Of a DNA stretch of 64,000 bases, positions 8,066 through 16,733 are shown piece after piece (within the stretch, counting starts at the first letter, position 1; the number at the start of each line of letters is the position of its first letter). The DNA is taken from assembly GCA_963767645.1 (NCBI GenBank), contig CAVYEW010000006.1:1-64000 (forward strand), read 5' to 3'. The position numbers and the translations under genes were made by a program. Source of the DNA: DATFDN01 sp963767645. Its GTDB lineage: Bacteria; Pseudomonadota; Alphaproteobacteria; Acetobacterales; Acetobacteraceae. The notes beneath the pieces are model-generated. The model was not told the DNA's origin, made no database searches, and saw only the letters and a list, made by a program, of their open reading frames with translations.

Positions 8066-8173
8066 GGCGTCGGTGCCCTCGGCCATGCTTCGAGGTCATC
8101 CCCTACGGCCGGCCGCGCGGGCGCGTGCTCGACGCCGGCCATGCAAACAAGCCGGAGAATCGCGCTGACCTGC

Positions 8174-8917
8174 TCACGCGTTGGTCAGCCCGCCGTCCAC
8201 GGTGATCGTCTGCCCGGTGACGTAGGCGCTGTCCCGGCCGCACAGGAAGCGGATGACGCCGGCCACGTCCTCGGGCTTGCCGTAGCGTCGCAGCGGGATT
8301 TGTGCGCGCATCTGCTCGCCGCGCGTGGCGATCACCTCCTCGGTCATGCGGGTCTCGATGAGGCCGGGCGCGATGGCGTTGACCAGGATGTCGGGCGCGA
8401 GCCGGCGCGACAGCGAACGGGTCAGGCCGACGATGCCGCCCTTGGCCGCGCCGTAGGCGACATGCTCGGGGCTGCCGCGGCGGAAGGCGATCGAACTGGT
8501 GAGCACGATGCGGGCGGGCCCGCTCCGTTCGGCGCGCGGGGCGAAGGCGATCGCCATGTCGTAGGCATTGGTCAGGTTGGCGGCGATGGCACGGTCCCAG
8601 ATGTCGTGCGCGTCGGGGTCGAGCGGATCGCGCTCGAACAGCCCGGCGAGATGCACCAGCGCGTCGATGCTGCCGCCGGCCTGGTCCAGCGCCTCGGCGC
8701 AGGCGGAGGGCGTGGCGAGGTCGGAGTGCCAGATGCCAAGCCGCATCGGGCCAAGCTCCTGCCGCGTCGCGGCGAGGCCATCGGCGTCGATGTCAATCAG
8801 CAGGACATGCGCGCCGGCTTCCAGGAAGGCGCGCGCCGTCGCGCGGCCGATGCCGCCGGCGCCGCCGGTGATGGCGATGCGCCTTCCGGCGAAGGCGGAG
8901 CCGATGGGCGCTTGCAT
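8174..8917 (-). CDS. short-chain dehydrogenase/reductase
   Basis: This 247-residue classical SDR has the NAD(P)-binding motif TGGAGGIGRA at residues 17-26. The catalytic Ser is in TSSIAF and the Tyr and Lys are in YGAAKGG. The dinucleotide-binding strand ends in LLIDID, and an acidic residue at this point favours NAD(H). The gene starts one base after the stop of the TauD-type gene upstream (8919-9800), so both are in one minus-strand operon with the acyl-CoA ligase. It probably oxidises an alcohol intermediate of that pathway. The exact substrate is unknown. Confidence 0.85.
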   Translation of the reverse strand: MQAPIGSAFAGRRIAITGGAGGIGRATARAFLEAGAHVLLIDIDADGLAATRQELGPMRLGIWHSDLATPSACAEALDQAGGSIDALVHLAGLFERDPLDPDAHDIWDRAIAANLTNAYDMAIAFAPRAERSGPARIVLTSSIAFRRGSPEHVAYGAAKGGIVGLTRSLSRRLAPDILVNAIAPGLIETRMTEEVIATRGEQMRAQIPLRRYGKPEDVAGVIRFLCGRDSAYVTGQTITVDGGLTNA

Positions 8918-8918
8918 C

Positions 8919-9800
8919 TCAGGCGGCCAGCGCCGCGTAGTCGAGCGTTGCCATCACCTGCATCCGGCGCATGTAGCGCGGCTCGTCGGCCAGATAGTCG
9001 GCCACGGCGTTGTGGACGGTGCCGATATTGTCCCACATCAGCACGTCGCCCTCGGTCCAGTGATGCGCGTGCAGGTATTCGGCGCGCTCCTGGTGGCGGA
9101 ACAGGAAATCGAGGATCTCGCCGCTTTCCTGCGCCTCCATGCCGTCGATATGCATCGCGTAGCCGGGATTGGCGTACAGCACCATGCGCCCGGTGATCGG
9201 GTGGCGGCGGAAGATCGGCTGCGACACGGGCGGTTTCTTCTCGCGCTGCGCCTGGGTGAGCGGCGGGCGGGTCGAGCCGGGGCGGGCGCGCATCATGTCC
9301 CAGAACTTGCTGAAGTCGTGCGTCGCCGTGCGGCCCTCCAGCCGGTGCTTGAAGCTGTCGGGCAGGTCATCATAGGCGGCGTGCATGTCGCGGAACTGGG
9401 TCTGTCCGAGCGGCTTGCCGTTGCGCACCGGCACGCGCTGCGCGTGCAGGATATTGGCGAGCGCGATGTCGCGCGAATAGGACATGTCGGTGTGCCAGCC
9501 CTGCCCGGCATCGGACAGGCCGAGCGGCCTTCCGCCGGCGTCGCGCATGTTGGACAGGATCATCACCTCTGGATGGCCGGGCGCGTGGTGGGTGTTGGCG
9601 ACGTTGACCTCCAGCTCGCCGAAGCGGCGCCCGAAGGCAGCGAACTCCGCCACGTCGCAGGTCTGGCGCGGAAAGCACAGGACGCCATGCGCGCCGAGCG
9701 CGCGCAGGATGGCGCGGAAGTCGCGATCGGAGAGGGGTTCGCTCAGATCGATGTCCTCGACACGGGCGCCGAGGGAGTGAGGGTTGGGGGTGATTTGCAT
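8919..9800 (-). CDS. TauD/TfdA-family Fe(II)/2-oxoglutarate dioxygenase
   Basis: This 293-residue protein has the facial triad of the TauD family: HxD in GWHTDMSY (His103, Asp105) and the distal His in TVHNAV (His263). An Arg in RYMRRMQV probably binds 2-oxoglutarate. Family members hydroxylate taurine, aryloxyacetates, carnitine-like betaines or sulfate esters, using 2-oxoglutarate and oxygen. The next gene downstream is an SDR and the upstream gene is an acyl-CoA ligase. This suggests a pathway in which the hydroxylated product is oxidised and then activated with CoA, but the true substrate cannot be read from the sequence. Confidence 0.85.
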   Translation of the reverse strand: MQITPNPHSLGARVEDIDLSEPLSDRDFRAILRALGAHGVLCFPRQTCDVAEFAAFGRRFGELEVNVANTHHAPGHPEVMILSNMRDAGGRPLGLSDAGQGWHTDMSYSRDIALANILHAQRVPVRNGKPLGQTQFRDMHAAYDDLPDSFKHRLEGRTATHDFSKFWDMMRARPGSTRPPLTQAQREKKPPVSQPIFRRHPITGRMVLYANPGYAMHIDGMEAQESGEILDFLFRHQERAEYLHAHHWTEGDVLMWDNIGTVHNAVADYLADEPRYMRRMQVMATLDYAALAA

Positions 9801-9838
9801 AGCTATCTCCTGTCTCCAAGCCCACAGTTGCTCACACT

Positions 9839-9922
9839 GTCATGCCCGTGCTTGTCACGGGCATCCACGCCTTCGGCGGCGGCAAGAAAGCCGTGGATGC
9901 TCGCGACAAGCGCGAGCATGAC
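9839..9922 (+). repeat. palindromic intergenic repeat (GTCATGCCCG...GAGCATGAC type)
   Basis: Two hairpins are joined: 9841-9864 (ATGCCCGTG/CACGGGCAT) and 9896-9919 (ATGCTCGCG/CGCGAGCAT). The whole element also pairs end to end as GTCATG...CATGAC. A second copy of the same design is at 41941-42047. It separates the ligase gene from the TauD-type gene. Confidence 0.7.
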
Positions 9923-9943
9923 GGAATGGCGCTTTCTCGGCCG

Positions 9944-11572
9944 TCATGAGGAACTCTCCCGCGCCCGTTCCCGCAGCTCGAACTTCTGGATCTTCCCGGT
10001 CGATGTCTTGGGCAACGGGCCGAAGGTGACATGGCGCGGGCATTTGTAATGGGCCAGGTTGGCGCGGCACCAGGCGATGATGTCGGCGGCGCCGACCGGC
10101 TCGGCGTCCGGCTTGAGGGCGATGAAGGCGTGCGGCGTCTCGCCCCATTTCGGGTCCGGGTGGGCGACCACGGCCGCCTCGATCACCGCCGGATGCTTGT
10201 AGAGCGCCTCCTCCACCTCCAGCGAGGAGATGTTCTCGCCGCCCGAGATGATGACGTCCTTGGCGCGGTCCTTGATCTCCACGTAGTGGTCCGGGTGCAT
10301 CACCGCGAGATCCCCGGTGTGGAACCAGCCGCCCGCGAACGCCTCCTCGGTCGCCGTCGGGTTCTTGAGGTAGCCCATCATGACCGTGTTGCTGCGGATC
10401 ATCAGTTCGCCCATCGAGGCGCCATCGGACGGCACCTTGCGCATGGTCCGGGGATCGATCACCGCGGCGGCTTCGAGCAGCGGATGGCCGACGCCCTGGC
10501 GGGCCATGAAGGCGGCCTTGCGCTCAAGCGGCATCTCGTCGAGGCCGGGCTGCCAGGCGCAGATCGCGGAGGGGCCGTAGGTTTCGGTCAAGCCATAGAG
10601 ATGGGTGACGGCGAAGCCCATCTGCTCCATGCCGGCAATCACCGTCGATGGCGGGGCGGCGCCGCCGGTGGCGACCTGCACGGTCTGCGGGAAGGCGCGG
10701 CGGGCGGATTGCGGGGCGTGGATCAGCATGCTCAGCACCACCGGGGCGCCGCATAGATGGGTGACGCCATGCTCGGCGATGGCCTCGAAGATGGCGGGGG
10801 CCTCGACGCGGCGGAGGCAGACATGCACGCCGCCGGCCAACGTGACCGCCCAGGTATAGGTCCAGCCGTCGCAATGGAACATCGGCAGCGTCCAGAGATA
10901 GACGCTGCGCGGAGAGAGCTGGAAGGCGAGCGCGTTGGCGCAGGCGTTCAGATAGGCGCCGCGATGGTGCAGCACCACGCCCTTGGGGTTGCCGGTGGTG
11001 CCGGACGTGTAGTTGAGGGTGATCGCCTGCCACTCGGCATCGGGCAGGCGGACCGGATGCTCGGGATCGCCGGAGGCGAGGAAGGAATCGTAGTCGCCGG
11101 CGCCGATCCGCTCGCCGCCGGTCCCCAGCGGGTCGTCGATATCGATGACCAGCGGGGGCTTGTCGAGCTGCGCCAGCGCCTGCGCCACGACGGCACTGTG
11201 CTCGCGATCGGTCAGCAGCACCTTCGCCTCGCCGTGCTCCAGGATGAAGGCGACGGCGGCGGCATCGAGGCGGGTGTTGATCGGGCACAGCACCGCGCCG
11301 AGCATCGGCACGCCGTTATGGGCCTCCAGCATCTCCGGGATGTTGGGCGCCATGATCGCCACCGTGTCGCCCTTGCCGACGCCGACGCGCGCCAGCGCCG
11401 AGGCGAGCCGGCGGGAGCGCTCGAGGAACGCGGCGTAGGTGTAGCGGCGCGGTCCATGGATTATGGCGGTCCGCTCGGGATAGATGAGCGCCGCGCGGGC
11501 CAGGAACGAAACCGGCGAGAGCGGGACGTAGTTGGCCTCGCGGCGATCGAGGTCGGTCTCGAAGATCGACAT
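9944..11572 (-). CDS. AMP-binding acyl-CoA synthetase (DmdB/medium-chain type)
   Basis: This 542-residue ANL-superfamily ligase has the P-loop-like motif YTSGTTGNPKGV (A3), the motif LYGLTETYG (A5), FHTGDLAVMHPD (A7) and the C-terminal Lys in STGKIQKFEL (A10). It activates a carboxylic acid with ATP and joins it to CoA. Overall layout and motifs resemble the DmdB/medium-chain fatty acyl-CoA ligase group. MSIFETDLDRRE at 11572 is the likely start, ten residues inside a longer open frame. It leads a minus-strand operon with the TauD-type and SDR genes and is divergent from the SDR/monooxygenase pair at 11640. Confidence 0.85.
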   Translation of the reverse strand: MSIFETDLDRREANYVPLSPVSFLARAALIYPERTAIIHGPRRYTYAAFLERSRRLASALARVGVGKGDTVAIMAPNIPEMLEAHNGVPMLGAVLCPINTRLDAAAVAFILEHGEAKVLLTDREHSAVVAQALAQLDKPPLVIDIDDPLGTGGERIGAGDYDSFLASGDPEHPVRLPDAEWQAITLNYTSGTTGNPKGVVLHHRGAYLNACANALAFQLSPRSVYLWTLPMFHCDGWTYTWAVTLAGGVHVCLRRVEAPAIFEAIAEHGVTHLCGAPVVLSMLIHAPQSARRAFPQTVQVATGGAAPPSTVIAGMEQMGFAVTHLYGLTETYGPSAICAWQPGLDEMPLERKAAFMARQGVGHPLLEAAAVIDPRTMRKVPSDGASMGELMIRSNTVMMGYLKNPTATEEAFAGGWFHTGDLAVMHPDHYVEIKDRAKDVIISGGENISSLEVEEALYKHPAVIEAAVVAHPDPKWGETPHAFIALKPDAEPVGAADIIAWCRANLAHYKCPRHVTFGPLPKTSTGKIQKFELRERARESSS

Positions 11573-11639
11573 GGTGTTCCTTGCGGGGCGAGGGGCCTTC
11601 ACCTAGCGTCGCCGATGGGAACGGCGGGCAGACAAGAAA

Positions 11640-12392
11640 ATGGATTTGCAGCTTCGCGACAAGGCCGCGCTGGTGACTGGCGCATCGACGGGCATTGGCC
11701 GGGCAATCGCGAAAGGGCTGGCGGCGGAGGGGGTGCGCGTCGCGGCCGTAGCGCGGAGGGGCGAGCTTCTGGAGAGCTTGCGCGCTGAGATCGAGGCTGA
11801 AGGCGGACCTGCTCCGGCGTTGATCCTGCAGGATATCATGGCGGAGGACGCGGCCTCGCGGCTGCGCGACGCGGCACTGGATGCGCTCGGGGCGGTGGAC
11901 ATCCTGGTCAACTGCGCCGGCGGCAGCCGGCCGCTTCCGATCGACGCGCCGGAGGCGAAATGGGAGGAGGCGGTCACGCTGAACTTCACCCGCCAGCGCC
12001 AGATCACCCACGCGCTGCTGCCCGGCATGATCGAACGGCGCTGGGGCCGCATCATCAACATCACCGGAAAAAGCGAGCCGGAGGGCCTGAACGCCGCCTT
12101 CGCCGCCAAGGCGGCGATGCACGCCTGGGCCAAGGGCCTGTCGCGGGAGGTGGGCAAGCACGGCATCACCGTGAACTCGATCCCGCCGGGGCGGATCATG
12201 AGCGAGCAGATCCGCCGCAACTATCCCGCGGATTACCGCCGGCACTTCGCCGAGACCGAGATTCCCCTGCGGTTCTGGGGCGAGCCGGAGGATCTCGCTG
12301 TACTTGCAGTATTTCTCGCCTCCCCGCGCGCCCGCTACATCACCGGCGCGGTAATCCCGGTCGATGGCGGGCTGCGGCGGTATCAGTTCTGA
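11640..12392 (+). CDS. SDR-family protein lacking the catalytic tyrosine
   Basis: This 250-residue SDR fold has an intact nucleotide-binding motif, TGASTGIGRA, and the NAG-like NCAGG. The usual S-x12-Y-x3-K triad is altered. A Ser is present in ITGKSEP and the Lys in AFAAKAAMHAWAK, but the position four before that Lys is Ala (Phe is only three before it). A classical proton-donor Tyr is therefore missing. Several SDR subfamilies of unknown role share this change. The next gene, a flavin monooxygenase, begins ten bases downstream, so the two are cotranscribed. Whether it still reduces or oxidises a substrate is uncertain. Confidence 0.8.
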   Translation: MDLQLRDKAALVTGASTGIGRAIAKGLAAEGVRVAAVARRGELLESLRAEIEAEGGPAPALILQDIMAEDAASRLRDAALDALGAVDILVNCAGGSRPLPIDAPEAKWEEAVTLNFTRQRQITHALLPGMIERRWGRIINITGKSEPEGLNAAFAAKAAMHAWAKGLSREVGKHGITVNSIPPGRIMSEQIRRNYPADYRRHFAETEIPLRFWGEPEDLAVLAVFLASPRARYITGAVIPVDGGLRRYQF

Positions 12393-12401
12393 GAGGCGCG
12401 C

Positions 12402-13748
12402 ATGTCCCGCCAGATGATCCTCGTCGGCTTCCTCCAGGCCCAGAACTGCACGACCCTGGCCAGTTCCTGGCGCCATCCCGAGAGCCGCACCGACTTCACC
12501 ACCGCCGCCTATTTCCAGCGCATCGGCGCGATCATGGAGGCGGGGAAGTTCCAGCTCGCCTTTTTTGACGATCGGCTGGCGATGCCGGACATGCTGGGGG
12601 GCGATCATCGTCACACCGTCGAGCACGGCATACGCTGCGTGAAGATGGACCCTGTGGTGGTGCTGATGGCGATGGCCGCGACCACCAAGCGTCTGGGCCT
12701 CGGCGCCACCTGCTCGACCACGTATTACGAGCCGTACCACGTCGCCCGGCTGTTCCAGACGGCGGACCTGATGACCGGCGGGCGGGCGGCGTGGAACATC
12801 GTCACTTCCGTCAATGACGGCGAGGCGCTGAACATGGGCATCGGCGCGCACATGGAGCACGACCTCCGCTACGACCGCGCCGACGAGTTCATGGAGGTGG
12901 TGCTCGGTCACTGGGACGCTTGGGATGACGACGCGCTGGTGGTGGACAAGGCGCGCGGCCTGTTCGCCGACCCTGACAAGGTGCACCGGCTGGACCACCA
13001 GGGCCGCTTCTTCCGCTCGCGCGGGCCGTTCACCGTGCCGCGCTCCCCCCAGGGCCATCCGGTGCTGATCCAGGCCGGCGCGAGCGGACGCGGCAAGCGC
13101 TTCGCGGCGCGGTGGGCGGAGACGGTGTTCGTCGCTTATCCGGACCTCGCGGAAGGCAAGCGCCAATACGCCGCGATGAAGGAAGACATCGCCCGGCACG
13201 GCCGCGACCCCGAGCTGGTGACGCTCAACACCATCGCCTATCCGGTGGTCGGCGCGAGCCGTGCCGAAGCCGAGGACAAGATGGCGCTGATCGAGTCGCT
13301 CTACCGCGAGGTGGACGGGCTCTCCCTGCTGTCGGAAGCGCTCAATTTCGATTTCGCCCGCAAGGGGCTGGACGACGCATTCACCGAGGAGGAGCTGGCC
13401 GGCATGTCGGGGATGCAGGCGATGCGCGACCGGGTGATCCGGGCGTCCGGCAAGTCCACGCCCACGGTGCGCGACTTTCTGGAGATCACGCGGCGCGGCC
13501 GCCCGCGAGATGCGATCGTGGGCGGCCCGAAGGAGGTGGCGGACCGGCTGGAGCAGTGGTTTGTCGAGCCGGCCTGTGACGGCTTCGTGCTGGGCGGCAC
13601 GCATATCCCAGGCACTTATGAGGATTTCGTACGCTTCGTGGTGCCGGAACTGCAGCGACGCAAGCTGTTCCAAGAGGAGTACCACGGCGCGACCTTGCGC
13701 GAGAACCTGCGCCTGCTGCGCCCTGTCGCTGGCGCCTGGAGGGACTGA
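12402..13748 (+). CDS. LLM-class flavin-dependent monooxygenase (NtaA/SnaA/DszA type)
   Basis: This 448-residue luciferase-like TIM-barrel enzyme has the start-proximal segment SWRHPESRTDFT and the core pattern GRAAWNIVTSVND, specific to the NtaA/SnaA/DszA group. PVLIQAGASGRGKRFAARWAE is also typical. These enzymes use FMNH2 from a separate reductase to oxidise chelators such as NTA, sulfones or related compounds. No flavin reductase gene is adjacent, so FMNH2 must come from elsewhere. It is cotranscribed with the SDR-like gene upstream. Together with the TauD-type dioxygenase and CoA ligase this points to degradation of an organic sulfur or nitrogen compound, which is inference. Confidence 0.85.
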   Translation: MSRQMILVGFLQAQNCTTLASSWRHPESRTDFTTAAYFQRIGAIMEAGKFQLAFFDDRLAMPDMLGGDHRHTVEHGIRCVKMDPVVVLMAMAATTKRLGLGATCSTTYYEPYHVARLFQTADLMTGGRAAWNIVTSVNDGEALNMGIGAHMEHDLRYDRADEFMEVVLGHWDAWDDDALVVDKARGLFADPDKVHRLDHQGRFFRSRGPFTVPRSPQGHPVLIQAGASGRGKRFAARWAETVFVAYPDLAEGKRQYAAMKEDIARHGRDPELVTLNTIAYPVVGASRAEAEDKMALIESLYREVDGLSLLSEALNFDFARKGLDDAFTEEELAGMSGMQAMRDRVIRASGKSTPTVRDFLEITRRGRPRDAIVGGPKEVADRLEQWFVEPACDGFVLGGTHIPGTYEDFVRFVVPELQRRKLFQEEYHGATLRENLRLLRPVAGAWRD

Positions 13749-13852
13749 GTTGGACCAGAGCCTCGGTTGTTGCTTCTTCAGATGAAGATCGCGTAATCTT
13801 CTGGGCATGGCCAGGGGCGCCGCGGGTGCCGGCCATCCAGGAGCAGAACGTC

Positions 13853-14392
13853 ATGCGAGGTACAGTCCATCTGCCCCGAGCCGCCGCGCTCGCCGGCCTG
13901 CTAACCGCCGCCACGCTGGCCGGCAGCGCCAGGGCCGAAGCCGGAATCATCGATTTCACTTTGCAGAACGTCACCTTCGATGACGGCGGCGCCGCGAGCG
14001 GCACCTTCATCACCAATTCCGCCACGGGGAAGGTGCAGAGCGTGGACATCGTCACGACCGCGGGAAGCCGGCTCGGCGGGACCACTTACACCCAACTCAC
14101 CGGGCAGCCGAGCTACTTCGCCGACACGCCCAATTCCTTCCTGTCGCAGAATGGCAACTACATCACTCTTTCCTTCCCGCACGCGCTGACCATGGCCGGC
14201 GCGGACCCGATCATCACCGCACCCGGCAGGTTCGGGATCGGCCAGTCCTACGAATGCACGAACTGCGGCACCTATCGCGTGGTCACGGGCGGGGAGGCAT
14301 TCGGCGTCGCCGTCGGCGTCCCGGAGCCGATCAGCCTCGCGGTTCTGGGCAGCGGCCTGCTCGGCCTCGGACTGGTGCGCCGCGCGCGCTAG
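13853..14392 (+). CDS. PEP-CTERM-like secreted protein
   Basis: This 179-residue protein starts at ATG 13853 behind the ribosome site AGGAG. It has an N-terminal signal peptide (hydrophobic run AAALAGLLTAATLAGSA, then ARA). The end, VPEPISLAVLGSGLLGLGL followed by VRRAR, is a textbook PEP-CTERM sorting signal: V-P-E-P, a transmembrane helix and a basic tail. Such proteins are processed by an exosortase and released to the surface or matrix. The middle is beta-rich and low in charge, with one C-x-x-C (ECTNC). No exosortase gene is in this window. Its function is unknown. Confidence 0.75.
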   Translation: MRGTVHLPRAAALAGLLTAATLAGSARAEAGIIDFTLQNVTFDDGGAASGTFITNSATGKVQSVDIVTTAGSRLGGTTYTQLTGQPSYFADTPNSFLSQNGNYITLSFPHALTMAGADPIITAPGRFGIGQSYECTNCGTYRVVTGGEAFGVAVGVPEPISLAVLGSGLLGLGLVRRAR

Positions 14393-14394
14393 AC

Positions 14395-14493
14395 CCTCAC
14401 CCCAGCCCTCTCCCGGAGGGAGAGGGGGCGTTGAGCGCACTGTCGAAGCCACCACGCCCCCTCTCCCTATGGGAGAGGGCCGGGGTGAGGGCC
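14395..14493 (+). repeat. palindromic intergenic repeat (CCCTCACCCC...GGGGTGAGGG type)
   Basis: The element starts CCCTCACCCCAGCCCTCTCC and ends with the matching GGAGAGGGCCGGGGTGAGGG. It has inner hairpins CTCTCCCGGAGGGAGAG and CTCTCCCTATGGGAGAG. It lies between the PEP-CTERM gene and the aminotransferase gene. Its ends resemble those of the element at 6957-7044. Confidence 0.7.
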
Positions 14494-14550
14494 GAAGCTT
14501 GCGCGCCGCCCGCAGCCTGCGCAGCATGCAGCGATGAGCGGGAGGATGTG

Positions 14551-15786
14551 ATGGACGGTTCGGGGTTCGACATCGGGCGGCGCTTCGCCGAGGGGCTGCC
14601 GGAGCCGGCGCCCAAATTCGCCGGCTTCCCGCCCTACAATTTCGTTGGCGGCCACAACGATCCGGCGCTGATCCCGATCGACGGCTTGATCGAGGCGGCG
14701 GAATCGGTGCTGCGGCGCGATGGCGCGAAGCTCGCGATGTACAATCTCGCGCACGGACCGCAGGGCTACGCGGCGCTGCGCCAGTTCGTCGCCGCCAAGG
14801 CCGAACAGCATCGCGGGATCGCTTGCGGCGCGGACGACGTGCTCATCACCTCGGGCTCGGGCCAGGGGATCGATCTCGTCAACCGCCTGCTGCTCGCGCC
14901 CGGCGACACGGTGCTGGTCGAGGAGTTCTCCTATGGGGGCGCCATCAACAAGCTGAGGAAGGCCGGAGTCACCATGGTCGGGATGCCGCTCGACGAGGAG
15001 GGCATCCGCCTGGACGCGCTGGAGACCATCCTTGCCGATCTCAAGCGCAAGGACGTCACGCCCAAATACATCTATACCATCCCGACCATCCAGAACCCGA
15101 CCGGCTCGATCCTGCCGCTCGACAGGCGCCAGGCCCTGCTGCGGCTCGCGCGCGACTACGGCGTGGTGGTGTTCGAGGACGAGTGCTACGCCGACCTGCT
15201 CTGGGCCGGGGTGGATGCGCCGCCGGCGCTCTATGCGCTCGATCCGGCGCAGGTGGTCCATATCGGCTCGTTCTCCAAAAGCCTCGCCCCCGCGCTGCGC
15301 GTCGGCTACGCGATCGCGCAATGGCCGGCGTTGTCGCGCATGATCGCCCTGAAGAACGACGGTGGTACCGGCGCCTTGGATCAGATGGTGGTCGCCGAAT
15401 ACTTCACCCGCCACTTCGATACGCATGTGCGGGAACTGAGCGCCGGGCTGAACGGGAAGCTGCGCACGATGCAGGAGGCGCTGGAGCGCGAGTTCGGCGC
15501 CGCCGTCGAGACCTGGCGCCCGCGCGGCGGCATCTTTCTGTGGATGAAGCTGCCGGACGCGGTGGACGTGCGCAAGCTGGTCAAGCCTGCCGCCGACGCG
15601 GGAATCGCCTTCAACCCTGGCCCTGAATGGGCGTGCGATCCGGACCGCGCCGCCTCGCATCTGCGCCTCTGTTTCGCGCTGCCGAGCCATGAGGAAATCC
15701 GCGCCGGCGTCGGGGCGCTGGCGCGCGTGTGCTGGGAGCAGACCGGCATCCCGGCGCAGAGCGGCAACGTGCGCCACGGCGGATAA
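14551..15786 (+). CDS. PLP-dependent fold-type I aminotransferase
   Basis: This 411-residue enzyme resembles 2-aminoadipate/MocR-like aminotransferases without the GntR domain. The ATG at 14551 follows GGGAGGATG, a strong ribosome site. Visible motifs are SGSGQGIDLVNRLLL for the cofactor phosphate, PTIQNPTG, the Asp in VVFEDECYADLLW and the Schiff-base Lys in IGSFSKSLAPALRVGY. It transfers an amino group to 2-oxoglutarate or a similar acceptor; the donor is unknown. The dehydrogenase gene at 15802 follows after 15 bases. The two could degrade an amino acid by transamination and then act on a beta-hydroxy acid. Confidence 0.85.
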   Translation: MDGSGFDIGRRFAEGLPEPAPKFAGFPPYNFVGGHNDPALIPIDGLIEAAESVLRRDGAKLAMYNLAHGPQGYAALRQFVAAKAEQHRGIACGADDVLITSGSGQGIDLVNRLLLAPGDTVLVEEFSYGGAINKLRKAGVTMVGMPLDEEGIRLDALETILADLKRKDVTPKYIYTIPTIQNPTGSILPLDRRQALLRLARDYGVVVFEDECYADLLWAGVDAPPALYALDPAQVVHIGSFSKSLAPALRVGYAIAQWPALSRMIALKNDGGTGALDQMVVAEYFTRHFDTHVRELSAGLNGKLRTMQEALEREFGAAVETWRPRGGIFLWMKLPDAVDVRKLVKPAADAGIAFNPGPEWACDPDRAASHLRLCFALPSHEEIRAGVGALARVCWEQTGIPAQSGNVRHGG

Positions 15787-15801
15787 TGGGGGGAGGGACG
15801 C

Positions 15802-16689
15802 ATGAAGGTCGGGTTCATCGGGGTCGGCAACATGGGCGGCCCCATGTGCCGCAACATCATCCGCAACACCAACCATCAGGTCACGGTCTTCGACCTCAAC
15901 CCGGACGCCATCGCCGCCTGCACCGCGCTGGGCGCTGCCGCCGGCGCCTCGGCCGCCGAGCTCGCCGCCGGCTCGGACGTGGTGTTCACCTCGCTGCCCA
16001 TGCCGCGCCATGTCGAGGAGGTGGCGCTGGGGGTGGGCGGCATCGCCGAGAGCGCACGGCCCGGCACCGTGCTGATCGACCTCTCGACCAACTCGCCTTC
16101 CACCGCGCGGCGGGTGCATGCGGGCATGCAGGCAAAGGGCGTCGCGATGCTGGAGGCGCCGGTCTCCGGCGGCGTGCCGCGCGCGACGGATGGAACCATC
16201 GTCATCATGGTCGGCGGCGATCCGGCGGTGTTCGAGGCGCAGCTGCCGCTGCTGAAATCCTTCAGCAAGGAGGTGATCCATGTCGGCGAGATCGGCATGG
16301 GGTCGGTCGCCAAGCTGTGCAACAACATGCTCGCCTTTTGCAACGCCGCGGCGGCGTCCGAGGCGATGATGCTCGGGCTGCTGGCCGGGATCGATTCCCG
16401 CAAGCTGTACGACGTGATCTGCAACGCCTCGGGCAACTCCGACGCGTTCCGCGGGCTCGGCCAGAAGGCGTTCGCCCGCGACTTCAAGCCGGGCTTCGCG
16501 CTTGATCTCGCGCATAAGGATCTGCGGCTGGCCCTGGAGATGGCGGACGAACTGGGATTGCCGGGGATGATCGCGCCCCAGGTGATGAACCTTATGCGCA
16601 TGGCCCGCGCCCACGGGCTCGGCGGCGGTGATTCGAGTTCTGTGCTACGGGTTTACGAGATGGCCATGGGCCGGGAAATCATCGGATAA
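15802..16689 (+). CDS. 3-hydroxyisobutyrate dehydrogenase-family oxidoreductase
   Basis: This 295-residue beta-hydroxyacid dehydrogenase has the NAD(P) motif GFIGVGNMGGPM at the N-terminus and LIDLSTNSPSTARRV. The substrate-binding EAPVSGGVPRA follows, and the catalytic Lys is in GSVAKLCNN near residue 171. Family members oxidise 3-hydroxyisobutyrate, tartronate semialdehyde, glycerate or sulfolactaldehyde-type compounds. It is tightly linked to the aminotransferase upstream. The substrate cannot be fixed without activity data. Confidence 0.88.
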   Translation: MKVGFIGVGNMGGPMCRNIIRNTNHQVTVFDLNPDAIAACTALGAAAGASAAELAAGSDVVFTSLPMPRHVEEVALGVGGIAESARPGTVLIDLSTNSPSTARRVHAGMQAKGVAMLEAPVSGGVPRATDGTIVIMVGGDPAVFEAQLPLLKSFSKEVIHVGEIGMGSVAKLCNNMLAFCNAAAASEAMMLGLLAGIDSRKLYDVICNASGNSDAFRGLGQKAFARDFKPGFALDLAHKDLRLALEMADELGLPGMIAPQVMNLMRMARAHGLGGGDSSSVLRVYEMAMGREIIG

Positions 16690-16733
16690 TTGCACCGGCT
16701 TCGGTTTGCAGCGGCAGCGAATCGCCTTCGGTG

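Noticed and set aside
11316..13808. Very long minus-strand open frame of 830 codons
   Set aside because: It lies opposite the SDR and LLM monooxygenase genes and part of the CoA ligase, which have clear motifs. High G+C makes long shadow frames common, and its translation has no recognisable domain.
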